The notes beneath the pieces were generated by a model. That model was not told the DNA's origin and did no database searches. It was given only the letters and a program-made list of their open reading frames with translations. A DNA stretch of 64,000 nucleotides from Anaerolineae bacterium (GTDB lineage Bacteria; Chloroflexota; Anaerolineae; Aggregatilineales; UBA2796). Within the stretch, counting starts at the first letter, position 1, and every line of letters begins with the position of its first letter. The stretch is from contig JAHBVK010000019.1 in the NCBI GenBank assembly GCA_019637555.1, forward strand, positions 1 through 64,000, in the 5' to 3' direction. Below, piece after piece: positions 1-8,871 of the stretch. The translations under genes and the position numbers were made by a program.

Positions 1-93
1 CTTCATCGCGGCAATGGTGCAATCACACCATCCAAAATAAGTATATGCAGGTTTCGACTGCTGGACAAGAAGGAGTTTGAGGCAAAAGTCCAC

Positions 94-121
94 TTGATAA
101 TCTCGCCATCAGGGGTATGAT
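94..121 (+). promoter_or_regulatory. Probable sigma70 promoter of ilvD
   Basis: A -35-like TTGATA (94-99) and a -10-like TATGAT (116-121) are separated by 16 bases. Transcription would start near 128, giving a leader of about 64 nt before the GTG start of ilvD. The first 190 bases hold no gene; I saw no T-box or leader peptide. Confidence 0.5.
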
Positions 122-191
122 CCCGATCCACGCTTAATTAAGTTAAAACGTCCGCATACGTTCTTTCCTTCCAAGATTAAGGAGTCTTTTC

Positions 192-1913
192 GTGACCGAC
201 GGAGCTTCCCTCACTTCTGCACTCACCAATGCCCTCAATGAACGCAGTCGCACTTTGCTCGGCGGATCAGATCGGGCGGCGGCGCGTTCGATGTTCAAGG
301 CGATTGGGCTGACCGACGACGATATGAAGAAGCCGCTAATTGCCATCGCCAACACGTGGACGGAGATCGGTCCCTGCAACTTCCACCTGCGCCGCCTCTC
401 CCATAAAATCAAAGAGGGCATCAAGGCGGCTGGTGGCACGCCGCTGGAATTCAATACCATCACCATTTCCGACGGCATCACGATGGGTACCGAAGGCATG
501 AAAGCCTCGTTGATCAGCCGTGAGGTGATCGCGGACTCCATTGAGTTGATCGTGCGCGCTAATTATTTCGACGGCGTGATCGCGCTGGCAGCCTGCGATA
601 AGACACTTCCCGGCACGATCATGGGCTTAATCCGCCTAAATATCCCCTCCATGATGCTCTACGGTGGCTCGATTGCTCCCGGCAAGCTGCCGCTGCCCGA
701 TGGCACTGTGAAAGACTTGACCGTTGGCGACGTTTTTGAGGCAATTGGTGCGTATGCGCGCGGCAAGATCACGGCTGAGCAGTTGCACGAGATCGAGTCG
801 GTGGCGTGTCCGGGACCCGGTGCGTGCGGTGGTCAGTTCACCGCCAACACGATGGCGACGGCAGTAGAAGTGATGGGCATGTCCCCGATGGGCATGGCGG
901 GCATTCCGGCAATGGATAAGGACAAAGATGATGTTGCCATGCAAGCCGGACGCTTGATGATGGAACTGCTGCAACGCGATCTGCGTCCGAGCCAGATCGT
1001 CACGCGGCATTCGCTGGAGAACGCGATCCGCGCGGTGGCTGCCTCCGGTGGCTCGACCAACGCGGTGCTGCATACGCTGGCATTCGCCCGCGAAGCTGGC
1101 ATCGACTTCAGCATTGATGATATCGAGAACATCAGCCGCAGCACGCCGTTGATCGCGGATATGAAACCGGGCGGCAAGTATGTTGCGACCGATATGCAGA
1201 ACGCGGGTGGTATCCCCTTACTGGCGCGTCGTTTGCTGGAAGGTGGTCTGATGCACGGCGATGCGATGACCGTGACGGGCAAGACACTGGCGGAAGAAGT
1301 GACGGAGGCGAAAGAGACGCCCGGACAGCAGGTGATCCACGAAGTGAGCAATCCGATCAAAGCGGATGGCGGCTTGGTCATCCTCAAGGGAAATCTGGCT
1401 CCCGATGGCGCGGTGACCAAGCTTTTTGGCTATGAGCGCAAGTATCATCGCGGTCCGGCTCGTCTTTTCGACAGCGAGGAAGCAGCATTCCACGCCGTAC
1501 AGAATTTAGAGATCAACGATAACGACGTGGTAGTGATCCGTAACGAAGGACCAATCGGCGGTCCCGGAATGCGCGAGATGTTGCAAGTGACGGCGGCGCT
1601 CGTCGGTCAGGGCTTGGGCGACAAAGTGCTGCTGATCACCGATGGTCGTTTCAGCGGTGCGACTCGCGGCTTGATGATCGGTCACATCGCGCCAGAAGCG
1701 GCAGTCGGTGGCGCAATCGGCTTGCTCAACGAAGGCGATATGATCGTAGTTGATGTAGAGAAGCGTTCGCTCACCGTCGAACTGAGCGATGAGGAATTGG
1801 CTGCCCGCCGTGCCAAGTGGGTAGCGCCCAAGCCACACTACACCAGTGGCGTGATGGCGAAGTATGCCAAGCTGGTCGCTCCGGCGAACGAGGGCGCAGT
1901 CACGCGGGTGTAG
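192..1913 (+). CDS. ilvD: Dihydroxy-acid dehydratase
   Basis: IlvD dehydrates 2,3-dihydroxy-3-methylbutanoate and -pentanoate to the 2-keto acids that are direct precursors of valine/leucine and isoleucine, in the cytoplasm, using an Fe-S cluster. The 573-residue protein has the usual family length and carries the signatures CDKTLPG and [14 protein letters not shown], whose cysteines are cluster ligands in the family, and GRFSGATRG near the C-terminus. The start is GTG, preceded by AAGGAG about eight bases upstream. It stands alone with its own promoter and a strong terminator; no other ilv gene is visible. Confidence 0.96.
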   Translation: MTDGASLTSALTNALNERSRTLLGGSDRAAARSMFKAIGLTDDDMKKPLIAIANTWTEIGPCNFHLRRLSHKIKEGIKAAGGTPLEFNTITISDGITMGTEGMKASLISREVIADSIELIVRANYFDGVIALAACDKTLPGTIMGLIRLNIPSMMLYGGSIAPGKLPLPDGTVKDLTVGDVFEAIGAYARGKITAEQLHEIESVACPGPGACGGQFTANTMATAVEVMGMSPMGMAGIPAMDKDKDDVAMQAGRLMMELLQRDLRPSQIVTRHSLENAIRAVAASGGSTNAVLHTLAFAREAGIDFSIDDIENISRSTPLIADMKPGGKYVATDMQNAGGIPLLARRLLEGGLMHGDAMTVTGKTLAEEVTEAKETPGQQVIHEVSNPIKADGGLVILKGNLAPDGAVTKLFGYERKYHRGPARLFDSEEAAFHAVQNLEINDNDVVVIRNEGPIGGPGMREMLQVTAALVGQGLGDKVLLITDGRFSGATRGLMIGHIAPEAAVGGAIGLLNEGDMIVVDVEKRSLTVELSDEELAARRAKWVAPKPHYTSGVMAKYAKLVAPANEGAVTRV

Positions 1914-1937
1914 TAGGGTTCTAATCTTTTATGAGGC

Positions 1938-1980
1938 AACATATCCAATCGTCTTTGATAGGGCGATTGGATATGTTTTT
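1938..1980 (+). terminator. Rho-independent terminator of ilvD
   Basis: A perfect 13-bp stem (1939-1951 pairing with 1964-1976), a 12-nt loop and then a run of five T. It lies 25 bases after the ilvD stop codon. Confidence 0.92.
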
Positions 1981-2023
1981 GTTTATCCTTAGAAACGTCT
2001 ATGACTTTTCACTGTAGCAACTT

Positions 2024-2048
2024 GATTTAGGGCAGAATTCCCTAAATC
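2024..2048. repeat. Inverted repeat upstream of the TPR kinase
   Basis: GATTTAGGG (2024-2032) and CCCTAAATC (2040-2048) form a perfect 9-bp inverted repeat around a 7-nt spacer, about 90 bases before the kinase gene. It could be an operator or a small hairpin; there is no T run, so a terminator is unlikely. Confidence 0.45.
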
Positions 2049-2134
2049 GCCATTTTCAAGTATTGTATAGCGATGGCGAAATCAGCCGAACCTACAGATA
2101 GTTAGTTGTCCGCTCTACTAAATACAAAGGGCTT

Positions 2135-4579
2135 ATGAACGATCTATCCGGCGCGACGCTCGGTAAATATCAGGTGCTTGAACGGCTCGGACGTGGTGGC
2201 ATGGCGGATGTCTACCGCGCCTACCAACCGGGCATGGATCGCTACGTGGCGATCAAGGTGATGCACGGACATCTCTCCGAAGACCCCGGCTTCATCGAGC
2301 GCTTCAAGCGCGAGGCGCAGAGCGTCGGTACACTACGGCATCCCAACATCGTGCAAGTGATCGACTTTGACTCCTTCGGTGACGAATATTATATGGTCAT
2401 GGAGTATGTCGAAGGCGATTCCATGAAGGCGATGCTGACCAAACGCGGGGCGCTGCCAGTAACGGAAGCGTTGACGCTGATGATCAAAATCGCTGATGCC
2501 GTTGCTTACGCGCACGCCGCTGGCATGATTCACCGCGATCTGAAGCCCGCCAACATCCTACTCGGCAAGCGCAACCCTAACGAACCGATCCTGACCGATT
2601 TCGGCATCGCTAAGATACTCGGCGCATCCAATCTCACCGGCAGCGGTGTTGCCGTCGGTACGCCAACGTACATGAGTCCCGAAGCTGGACGTGGCGAGAA
2701 GGTTGACGAGCGCGCCGACATCTATAGTCTTGGCATTATGCTCTACGAGATGGTCACAGGTACGCTGCCCTACGATGCGGATACGCCTTGGGCGGTGATC
2801 CTCAAGCACAACAACGATCCACTGCCGCCACCGCGCAGTCTTGCGCCAGATCTACCCGCTGGCGTGGAACGGATCATTTTGCGGGCGTTGGCGAAGAATC
2901 CCGATGATCGTTATCACACAGCGGCGGAATTCCGCGACGCGCTGCGAACTGCTCTGACTACACCGGATGCCGAGCCTGCCGCTGCTACTATTGCGACAGC
3001 GCCGCCAAGTTCCAATACGTTGACCACGCAGCTACCAAAAAAGACCAAATCACTCGGTGAACCGGGTGCGCCAGCCGCCGTAGCCACATCATCACGCCCG
3101 TCGGTTGGTCGCTTGATCGGGATTGCCGTGCTGGTCATCGCCATTGCTGCATTTGCCTTAACTCAGATTGCTAATGATGGCGATCAGGAGGCACAGCAAG
3201 AAGTGGCGCAGACTCGCAGTGCCGTTAGCACTGTTGTCGACGTGACTCAGACTGCTGTCGCCCTGATCCCCACTGTTGCGGCAACCGAAGTACCTGTGCT
3301 CGATGCTACGGCAATTCCTAGCAGCACCGTAACATCCACCTCCACGCCTGAGCCGACAACTACAACTGCGCCAACCGCGACGATCATCGCAACAGTGACG
3401 GCAGAAGCAACTGCAGTTGCTGTCGCTGTAGAGAATGACTACGCTGATCTACGCGCTGAGATCGAGCAAAAACTGAATGATGGCTTGTACGATGACGCGC
3501 TGGATCAAACGTCGGCAGCGCTGGCAGCCGATCCGCAGAATTACTATCTTCAAGTGCTGTACGCGACGGTCTTAGTCCGCTACCGCGAGGATGGCGACAA
3601 ATTAGAGCAAGCTAAACAGATCGCCGAAACTGCTATCGATAATTATCCAGATCGTCCGGAAGCTTATGTGGTGATGGCGGATTACTGGGGTGGATCGCCG
3701 TTCGAGGATGCCGCTAAAACCGTTGATTATCTGACGCTGGCGATTGATCACGGTATGGAGGACGCCAGCCTCTATTCGCGCCGTGCCAATTTGAAATCTT
3801 ATCTCAGCGGGACGACGCCAGAGAGCATCATCGCTGATCTGGATAAGGCGATTGAACTCGCCCCCGACAATCCCGATTACTATCATAATCGCGGCTTGTA
3901 CTACCTAATCACCAGCAATTACGCCGCCGCGCAGCCCGATTTTGAGAAGTCCATCCAGCTAAGTGATGATCTTTGGAGGCATGGCGATCTGGCAATCGTC
4001 TACTTACTGCAAGGGAACGATGATGCGGCATTCGAACTGTATCGCTCCCATATTGAGGACACAGTGATCAGTGATGCGGCGTACATTGCCGATGGTGCGT
4101 TCGTGGCGGATCGCACAGGACACCCACAGGCTGCCGAGAAGTGGGTGGAGATGTCGCTGGTGATCGAACCGAATAATCCCCGCGCCTTATATGCACGGGC
4201 ACTGGTCGAAGCGGGTAAGGATGACTACGAAGCTGCCCTTAAGACACTCGATCAAGTGGCGGCGCTGAATGACATCTACGCCTACAACACACCATTCTTG
4301 AACTGGTGGTACTTTGACCGCGAGATCAATGCGGATAGAGCACGGGCATTGGTGAAGTTGGATAAGACCGATGAGGCTCTCGCTGCCTACGATGCCGCTA
4401 TTGAACTGAACAGCGATTGGCTGGAACCCTACATCGAGCAGGCACGCCTGTATGCCAAGTTAGGGGATAAAGTCAAAGCGCGGGAACGACTGCGCGACGC
4501 CTTACAACGCGCTAGCGACAATAACAATACTGAAGTGCGAGATCGTATTCTGGAAGCGCTGCGGGAGATCGGAGAATGA
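2135..4579 (+). CDS. Transmembrane Ser/Thr protein kinase with extracellular TPR region
   Basis: A Hanks-type kinase domain occupies about residues 10-275: glycine loop GRGGMADVY (19-27), ATP lysine K41, catalytic HRD with D135, DFG with D155, and GTPTYMSPE at 175-183. A single membrane helix lies near 326-346, followed by a Thr/Pro-rich stalk and, from about residue 430, a series of helical TPR-like repeats, so the C-terminus should be outside the cell. All catalytic residues are present, so it is probably active. The next gene, a lipoprotein, overlaps it by ATGA, suggesting that kinase ectodomain and lipoprotein act together at the cell surface. The ligand is unknown. Confidence 0.92.
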   Translation: MNDLSGATLGKYQVLERLGRGGMADVYRAYQPGMDRYVAIKVMHGHLSEDPGFIERFKREAQSVGTLRHPNIVQVIDFDSFGDEYYMVMEYVEGDSMKAMLTKRGALPVTEALTLMIKIADAVAYAHAAGMIHRDLKPANILLGKRNPNEPILTDFGIAKILGASNLTGSGVAVGTPTYMSPEAGRGEKVDERADIYSLGIMLYEMVTGTLPYDADTPWAVILKHNNDPLPPPRSLAPDLPAGVERIILRALAKNPDDRYHTAAEFRDALRTALTTPDAEPAAATIATAPPSSNTLTTQLPKKTKSLGEPGAPAAVATSSRPSVGRLIGIAVLVIAIAAFALTQIANDGDQEAQQEVAQTRSAVSTVVDVTQTAVALIPTVAATEVPVLDATAIPSSTVTSTSTPEPTTTTAPTATIIATVTAEATAVAVAVENDYADLRAEIEQKLNDGLYDDALDQTSAALAADPQNYYLQVLYATVLVRYREDGDKLEQAKQIAETAIDNYPDRPEAYVVMADYWGGSPFEDAAKTVDYLTLAIDHGMEDASLYSRRANLKSYLSGTTPESIIADLDKAIELAPDNPDYYHNRGLYYLITSNYAAAQPDFEKSIQLSDDLWRHGDLAIVYLLQGNDDAAFELYRSHIEDTVISDAAYIADGAFVADRTGHPQAAEKWVEMSLVIEPNNPRALYARALVEAGKDDYEAALKTLDQVAALNDIYAYNTPFLNWWYFDREINADRARALVKLDKTDEALAAYDAAIELNSDWLEPYIEQARLYAKLGDKVKARERLRDALQRASDNNNTEVRDRILEALREIGE

Positions 4580-5328
4580 CGGTTAGGGGTCGGTGGTGGA
4601 ACAAATTTGTTCCCTTATTCGTTGTCCTCATACTGTTGACGATCACTGCCTGTGCGCCTGAACGCCGTCAAATCCCTACCATCACACCCGTGGTGTCGGA
4701 TACTCCCGAACCGACGGTCACGCCGATCCCGACGGCAACCCTGATCATCCCGACAGCGCCGAGCATCATCGTGACGCTGACACCACGCGCCACGGAAACA
4801 ATGATTCCTACCGCTACGCTGCCATACGAAATCCTCGACTACAATGGAAATTGGGTGTTGACGATCCGCATCGAAGTGCTAGGCGATCCGCAGATAAACG
4901 AAGTGCGCTATACAGGCACCGGACGCCTTTCAACCAACCTTAACGGCAGGATCATCGGCAACATTAGCTTTGCGGCTCTGGCATTCGATCAACCTCCCTG
5001 CCGCGTAGTGATCCCCGAAAGCAAAACCTACGATGCTGGTCTCAGCGGCATGCTGCGCCTGGCTGAGGATGGACGAGTCTACGCCGATCTCACGATTAGC
5101 CCCATTGAACCGAACCGTGTCACGCCGTTCGATATCTACTGCGCACAGGGCGACATCACCCGCTACGAGGCAAATCTGCTGTGGGCAACGCTTGATGCGG
5201 TTCATGGAATGCAGTTGACCTTACCATTCGAGCAGGGGTACACCGATGTGTCACTCGCTGACCTGACCGGTCCCGGACGCGGCGTGCTCTATGGATCCGC
5301 ACAGATTGAGACGACGCTAAATCGCTAG
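4576..5328 (+). CDS. Putative lipoprotein co-transcribed with the TPR kinase
   Basis: 250 residues. The N-terminus has a basic stretch, a hydrophobic core and a lipobox ending in ITAC, with C26 as the likely lipidated cysteine. A Pro/Thr-rich linker (about 35-80) follows, then a beta-rich domain of unknown family. ATG overlaps the kinase stop codon (ATGA), so the two are translationally coupled. I do not recognise the C-terminal domain; it may be a substrate, partner or ligand-presenting protein of the upstream kinase. Confidence 0.75.
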   Translation: MTVRGRWWNKFVPLFVVLILLTITACAPERRQIPTITPVVSDTPEPTVTPIPTATLIIPTAPSIIVTLTPRATETMIPTATLPYEILDYNGNWVLTIRIEVLGDPQINEVRYTGTGRLSTNLNGRIIGNISFAALAFDQPPCRVVIPESKTYDAGLSGMLRLAEDGRVYADLTISPIEPNRVTPFDIYCAQGDITRYEANLLWATLDAVHGMQLTLPFEQGYTDVSLADLTGPGRGVLYGSAQIETTLNR

Positions 5329-5605
5329 CTGCTTAGCCCTATGTTGCTTTAATCTCGCAACCGTAAAACTTATATTTATAAACCACATTAATCTCAGATT
5401 TCGGTGCTGTAAGATTGTAGATTTCAGTATGTGTACTCCATTTTCTCAGCCGATTAATTATCTGTTGAGCAGACTGGAATAATCCGCTTAACTCTCCTTG
5501 TAGAACTGCGCAATATTCACCGCTAAACTAAGCTTATCTGTGCTTGATTTCACAAAGCAATGATACTGATCTTCCAGTGTCATTAGGTCCGTAGGGAGGA
5601 AGACA

Positions 5606-6613
5606 ATGAAATATCGCGCAACAACTCTCTTGATGCTCGTCGTTATACTGCTCTTGGGCAGCGCACCACTTAAACCAGTCGCTGCACAAGGATCAGATGC
5701 GTTTCCGGTCACGATTGAACATCAGTTTGGCAGCACGACCATCAATGAAGCGCCGAAGCGCGTGGTCGCTATCGGGTACACCGAGCAAGATTTCTTACTA
5801 GCTGTCGGTGTGACACCAGTAGCAGTACGTTACTGGTACGGTGACGAGAATAATGCGATTTTCCCGTGGGCAGAGGATAAAGTCGAAGGCGCTGCGCCCA
5901 TTGTCCTGAACATGCCCTACGGCAATCTGAATTATGAAGCTATCTTGGCTTTGCAGCCTGATTTGATCAGCGCGGTCACTTCTGGAATTACCGAAGATGA
6001 GTACAAGCTGCTCTCAGCAATCGCCCCGACGATCACGCAAACGTCGGATTACATCAACTTCGGGATGCCGTGGCAAGAAGTTATGAAGATGATCGGTGCG
6101 GCAGTGGGCAAGAGCGACGAAGCGGAAACGATTGTAACCGACGTAGAAAAGCTGTTTGCCGATGCTCGTGCTGAAAACCCAGCATTTGCGGGTAAAACTG
6201 TAGCCGTCTCCTACTACTACGCGGATACCTACGGCTTTTATACCTCGCAGGATAGTCGTGGACGTTTCTTCACCGATCTGGGTTTTGTGATTCCGCAAGA
6301 ATTGATCGACGTTGCGGGTGAGTCTTTTTACGCCGACCTCAGTGCCGAGCGCGTTGATCTGCTCGACCAAGATTTGATTGCTATCATGAACCTGCAATTT
6401 ATCGAAGGCGGACGTGAAGCACTGGAAGCGCAGCCCTTGTTTAGCAAATTACAGGCAGTGCAAGCGGGACGGGTAGTTTACTTAGATGAGCAGGCGGAGA
6501 ATGCAGTCGGTTTTAGTTCACCACTGAGTCTGCCTTATGCGCTCAACGCCGTACTGCCACAACTGCAGGCAATCTTTGGCACTGAAACGGCAACCGCAAC
6601 ACCCACTCAGTGA
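5606..6613 (+). CDS. ABC transporter substrate-binding protein, iron-siderophore (FepB/FecB) type
   Basis: 335 residues with a signal peptide (cleavage around AAQG, residues 27-30) and a periplasmic-binding-protein type III fold. The family start VTIEHQFGSTTINEAPKRVV and the phrases DLISAVTSGI and VYLDEQAENAVGF are typical of siderophore, haem or cobalamin binding proteins. GGAGGA lies nine bases before the ATG. No permease or ATPase gene is adjacent, so it is an orphan component that must use a transporter encoded elsewhere. The ligand cannot be assigned more closely from sequence alone. Confidence 0.85.
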   Translation: MKYRATTLLMLVVILLLGSAPLKPVAAQGSDAFPVTIEHQFGSTTINEAPKRVVAIGYTEQDFLLAVGVTPVAVRYWYGDENNAIFPWAEDKVEGAAPIVLNMPYGNLNYEAILALQPDLISAVTSGITEDEYKLLSAIAPTITQTSDYINFGMPWQEVMKMIGAAVGKSDEAETIVTDVEKLFADARAENPAFAGKTVAVSYYYADTYGFYTSQDSRGRFFTDLGFVIPQELIDVAGESFYADLSAERVDLLDQDLIAIMNLQFIEGGREALEAQPLFSKLQAVQAGRVVYLDEQAENAVGFSSPLSLPYALNAVLPQLQAIFGTETATATPTQ

Positions 6614-6648
6614 CCGTCGCGCCTCGCAGCGAGTCCCGATGAATTGAT

Positions 6649-6690
6649 GGCAGTAACTGAGTAGAGTTTGGGCTTCAGTTACTGCCTTTT
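6649..6690 (+). terminator. Terminator between convergent genes
   Basis: GGCAGTAACTGA (6649-6660) pairs perfectly with TCAGTTACTGCC (6675-6686), followed by TTTT. It ends the binding-protein transcript and sits five bases before the end of the convergent response-regulator gene. Confidence 0.88.
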
Positions 6691-6694
6691 CGTT

Positions 6695-7336
6695 TCAGTC
6701 CAAGTCTTCCAGCCGGATCAAGCCCCGCTTAAGTGCATAGATCGTCACCTGTGTGCGATCTCGCAGCGTCAGCTTATCAAGGATGCTGGCGACATGTGTG
6801 CGCACCGTTGCTTCGCTGACACTGAGACTATTAGCGATCTCAGTGTTATTTAGTCCTCGCGCCATGCCATCAAAGACTTCGCGTTCGCGGGGAGTCAGCG
6901 TTTGCAGCGGATCGTTCGACTGTACCTGCTGCATCAGCACATGCGCCGCCGCCGGATCGAGCATACTTAGCCCCTGCGACACACGCTCAATTGCCTGCAC
7001 CAGCTCCGAGGATCGGCTTGCCTTCAGGATGTAGCCCTGTGCACCTGCTTGCAGTGCCTGTTTAACCAGTTGATCTTCCAGCGAGGAGGACAGTACTAAC
7101 ACTCGGCTTGGCAGGTTCAAGGGAACTAATTGGCGGATCGCTTCGATGCCATCCATGCCCGGCATCAGCAAATCCATGAGGATTACATCCGGTTTGAGGG
7201 CGCGTGCCATCTGTACACCCATTGCACCATCGGCGGCTTCGCCTACCACTTCAATCTGCGGCTGCGCATCAAGCAGTAAGCGTAATCCCTGCCGCACAAT
7301 TGCGTGATCATCCACGATCAAAACACTGATGGTCAT
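6695..7336 (-). CDS. NarL/FixJ-family response regulator
   Basis: 213 residues. The receiver domain (1-120) has the acidic pair D9/D10, phospho-acceptor D55 in VILMDLLMPG and a lysine in YILKAS. A LuxR-type helix-turn-helix follows (about 145-208: LTPREREVFDGMARG, TEIANSLSVSEATVRTHV). Its ATG overlaps the stop of the sensor kinase gene by ATGA, so the two form one two-component system. The target genes are unknown; the exported hydrolase gene just upstream on the same strand is one candidate. Confidence 0.95.
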   Translation of the reverse strand: MTISVLIVDDHAIVRQGLRLLLDAQPQIEVVGEAADGAMGVQMARALKPDVILMDLLMPGMDGIEAIRQLVPLNLPSRVLVLSSSLEDQLVKQALQAGAQGYILKASRSSELVQAIERVSQGLSMLDPAAAHVLMQQVQSNDPLQTLTPREREVFDGMARGLNNTEIANSLSVSEATVRTHVASILDKLTLRDRTQVTIYALKRGLIRLEDLD

Positions 7337-8811
7337 GATAATGCTGCCTGTTGCTGCTCTTGGTCTTGCTCTTTGATCCCTAGCGGCAGGGTCATGCGAA
7401 TGGTGGTGCCGCGCGCGGTATCGCTTTCTATACTAATATCGCCACCGACGGAGCGTGCGCGTTCGCGCATACTCAGTAACCCGAACTTACCGGTGCGCGA
7501 CGCGCTTTCCGAATCGAAGCCCGGTCCGTTATCAGTGACACTGAGGGTCATTTTGCGCGGTGTCTCCACCAGCGAGACGTGTACCTGTGAGGCATGAGTG
7601 TGTTTGGCAACATTGCTCAACGCCTCTTGCGCCACACGGTAAATCACATCTTCAATGGTGGCTGGCACCCGGCGTCCGGTCAGCATCACACTACATTCGA
7701 CGGGCACACGGTGAGAGGTCTGCCATTCTTCGCACAGCGATTCCATTGCCTCTGCCAAGCCGCGCTGCACTACACTGGAGGGACGTAAATCGACTAATAA
7801 TGCACGCAAATCCAGCAAGGTTTGCTCCGCCATTTCAGCGATCACACTGGCTTGCTGCGCACCCTGTACCTGATCACGGTTGATCAGATCGGGCAGTGTG
7901 GCGGTACTCACCGAAAGACTGAACAGACGCTGTGCGATAGCATCGTGCAAATCGCGGGAGAGGCGAATACGTTCCGCCTGTACTGCTGTTTTTTCCACCT
8001 GCTGCGCCAATTCCACGTTGCGCTGTGCCATTTCTCGCAGCGTGATCATGTTTTGTTCCAGCCCATCCGCCATGTCATCAAACTGCCGCCCCAGATCGCC
8101 AACTTTGTCCGGCGTGTGATCTTGAACGCGCGAGGAGAAATCTCCAGCGGCAAATTGGCGGCTCGTTTTCATCACGTGGTTGAGCCGCCGTGCGATTGGG
8201 CGTACCGTTAGCCATGCCAACAGCCAACCCACTGGCAGTGAGATCAGTGCCATTGCCGTCGCTACCACAAGGGTGAACTTACCTGTACCATAAATGGGGG
8301 CGTTGGGCAGCATCAAGTAAAGTTCAGGAGCATTGGGAATGCCGAGGCGGGCGATTGCTCGTTGTCCGGTGATGGTATTGACGCTGCTTTCTACCCAGCG
8401 TGTGCCGTCTACTTCGAAAAAGCGTTCGCCTGCTTGAATATCAACGAGATCAGGGGCACAGTCTGCCAACTTCATGCCTGCACGGCATTGCGTATCTCCG
8501 TGAGTGAATAAAACACCACCCTTGCCATCTTCAACAATATAAAAACCGCTTCCATAAGAGAATATTCCCGGTTCCATCGGATGTCCGTCTGGTACGCCAA
8601 GCAACCAGTACATCATGCCAAAAACAGCGGTACCCTGATATTGCTGTACATCGGTGTTGCGCAGGGCGATGACCAACACGAGAACCAGTGCCAACGAGCC
8701 GATCACACTGGCGATGGCAGCAACCAGTATCTGGCTAAAGACCAGCCGCACGGTCAGCGAACTAAAGAAGGCGCGCACACGATGAAAAGGAGTGTTCATA
8801 AGAAGATCCAT
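7333..8811 (-). CDS. Sensor histidine kinase, NarX/DegS type, with HAMP domain
   Basis: About 492 residues from ATG at 8811. Two membrane helices bracket an extracellular sensor region of about 130 residues; a HAMP domain (ARRLNHVMKTSRQFAAGDFS) and a HisKA_3 dimerisation helix follow with the phospho-acceptor His in RLSRDLHDAIAQ, then an HATPase_c domain with ALSNVAKHTHA and VTDNGPGFD. The reading frame stays open to a TTG at 8844, but that start's Shine-Dalgarno would be locked in the hairpin at 8827-8861, so ATG 8811 or ATG 8799 is preferred. It pairs with the response regulator downstream. The signal is unknown. Confidence 0.93.
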   Translation of the reverse strand: MDLLMNTPFHRVRAFFSSLTVRLVFSQILVAAIASVIGSLALVLVLVIALRNTDVQQYQGTAVFGMMYWLLGVPDGHPMEPGIFSYGSGFYIVEDGKGGVLFTHGDTQCRAGMKLADCAPDLVDIQAGERFFEVDGTRWVESSVNTITGQRAIARLGIPNAPELYLMLPNAPIYGTGKFTLVVATAMALISLPVGWLLAWLTVRPIARRLNHVMKTSRQFAAGDFSSRVQDHTPDKVGDLGRQFDDMADGLEQNMITLREMAQRNVELAQQVEKTAVQAERIRLSRDLHDAIAQRLFSLSVSTATLPDLINRDQVQGAQQASVIAEMAEQTLLDLRALLVDLRPSSVVQRGLAEAMESLCEEWQTSHRVPVECSVMLTGRRVPATIEDVIYRVAQEALSNVAKHTHASQVHVSLVETPRKMTLSVTDNGPGFDSESASRTGKFGLLSMRERARSVGGDISIESDTARGTTIRMTLPLGIKEQDQEQQQAALS

Positions 8812-8826
8812 CGCCTCAATTACTAG

Positions 8827-8861
8827 AGTGCGAAGGAGGAGCAACTCTCCTCCTTTGCACT
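8827..8861 (-). other. Hairpin between serine hydrolase and two-component genes
   Basis: A 15-bp stem with one wobble (8827-8841 with 8847-8861) and a 5-nt loop lies 10 bases after the hydrolase stop codon and directly before the histidine kinase start. No T run follows on the minus strand, so it may be an attenuator, a processing or stability element, or an inefficient terminator that lets some transcription into the kinase genes. Confidence 0.6.
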
Positions 8862-8871
8862 TCCATTGCTC

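Noticed and set aside
833-1420. 195-codon minus-strand frame inside ilvD
   Set aside because: It is a shadow of a clearly conserved gene, with no ribosome site or recognisable domain.
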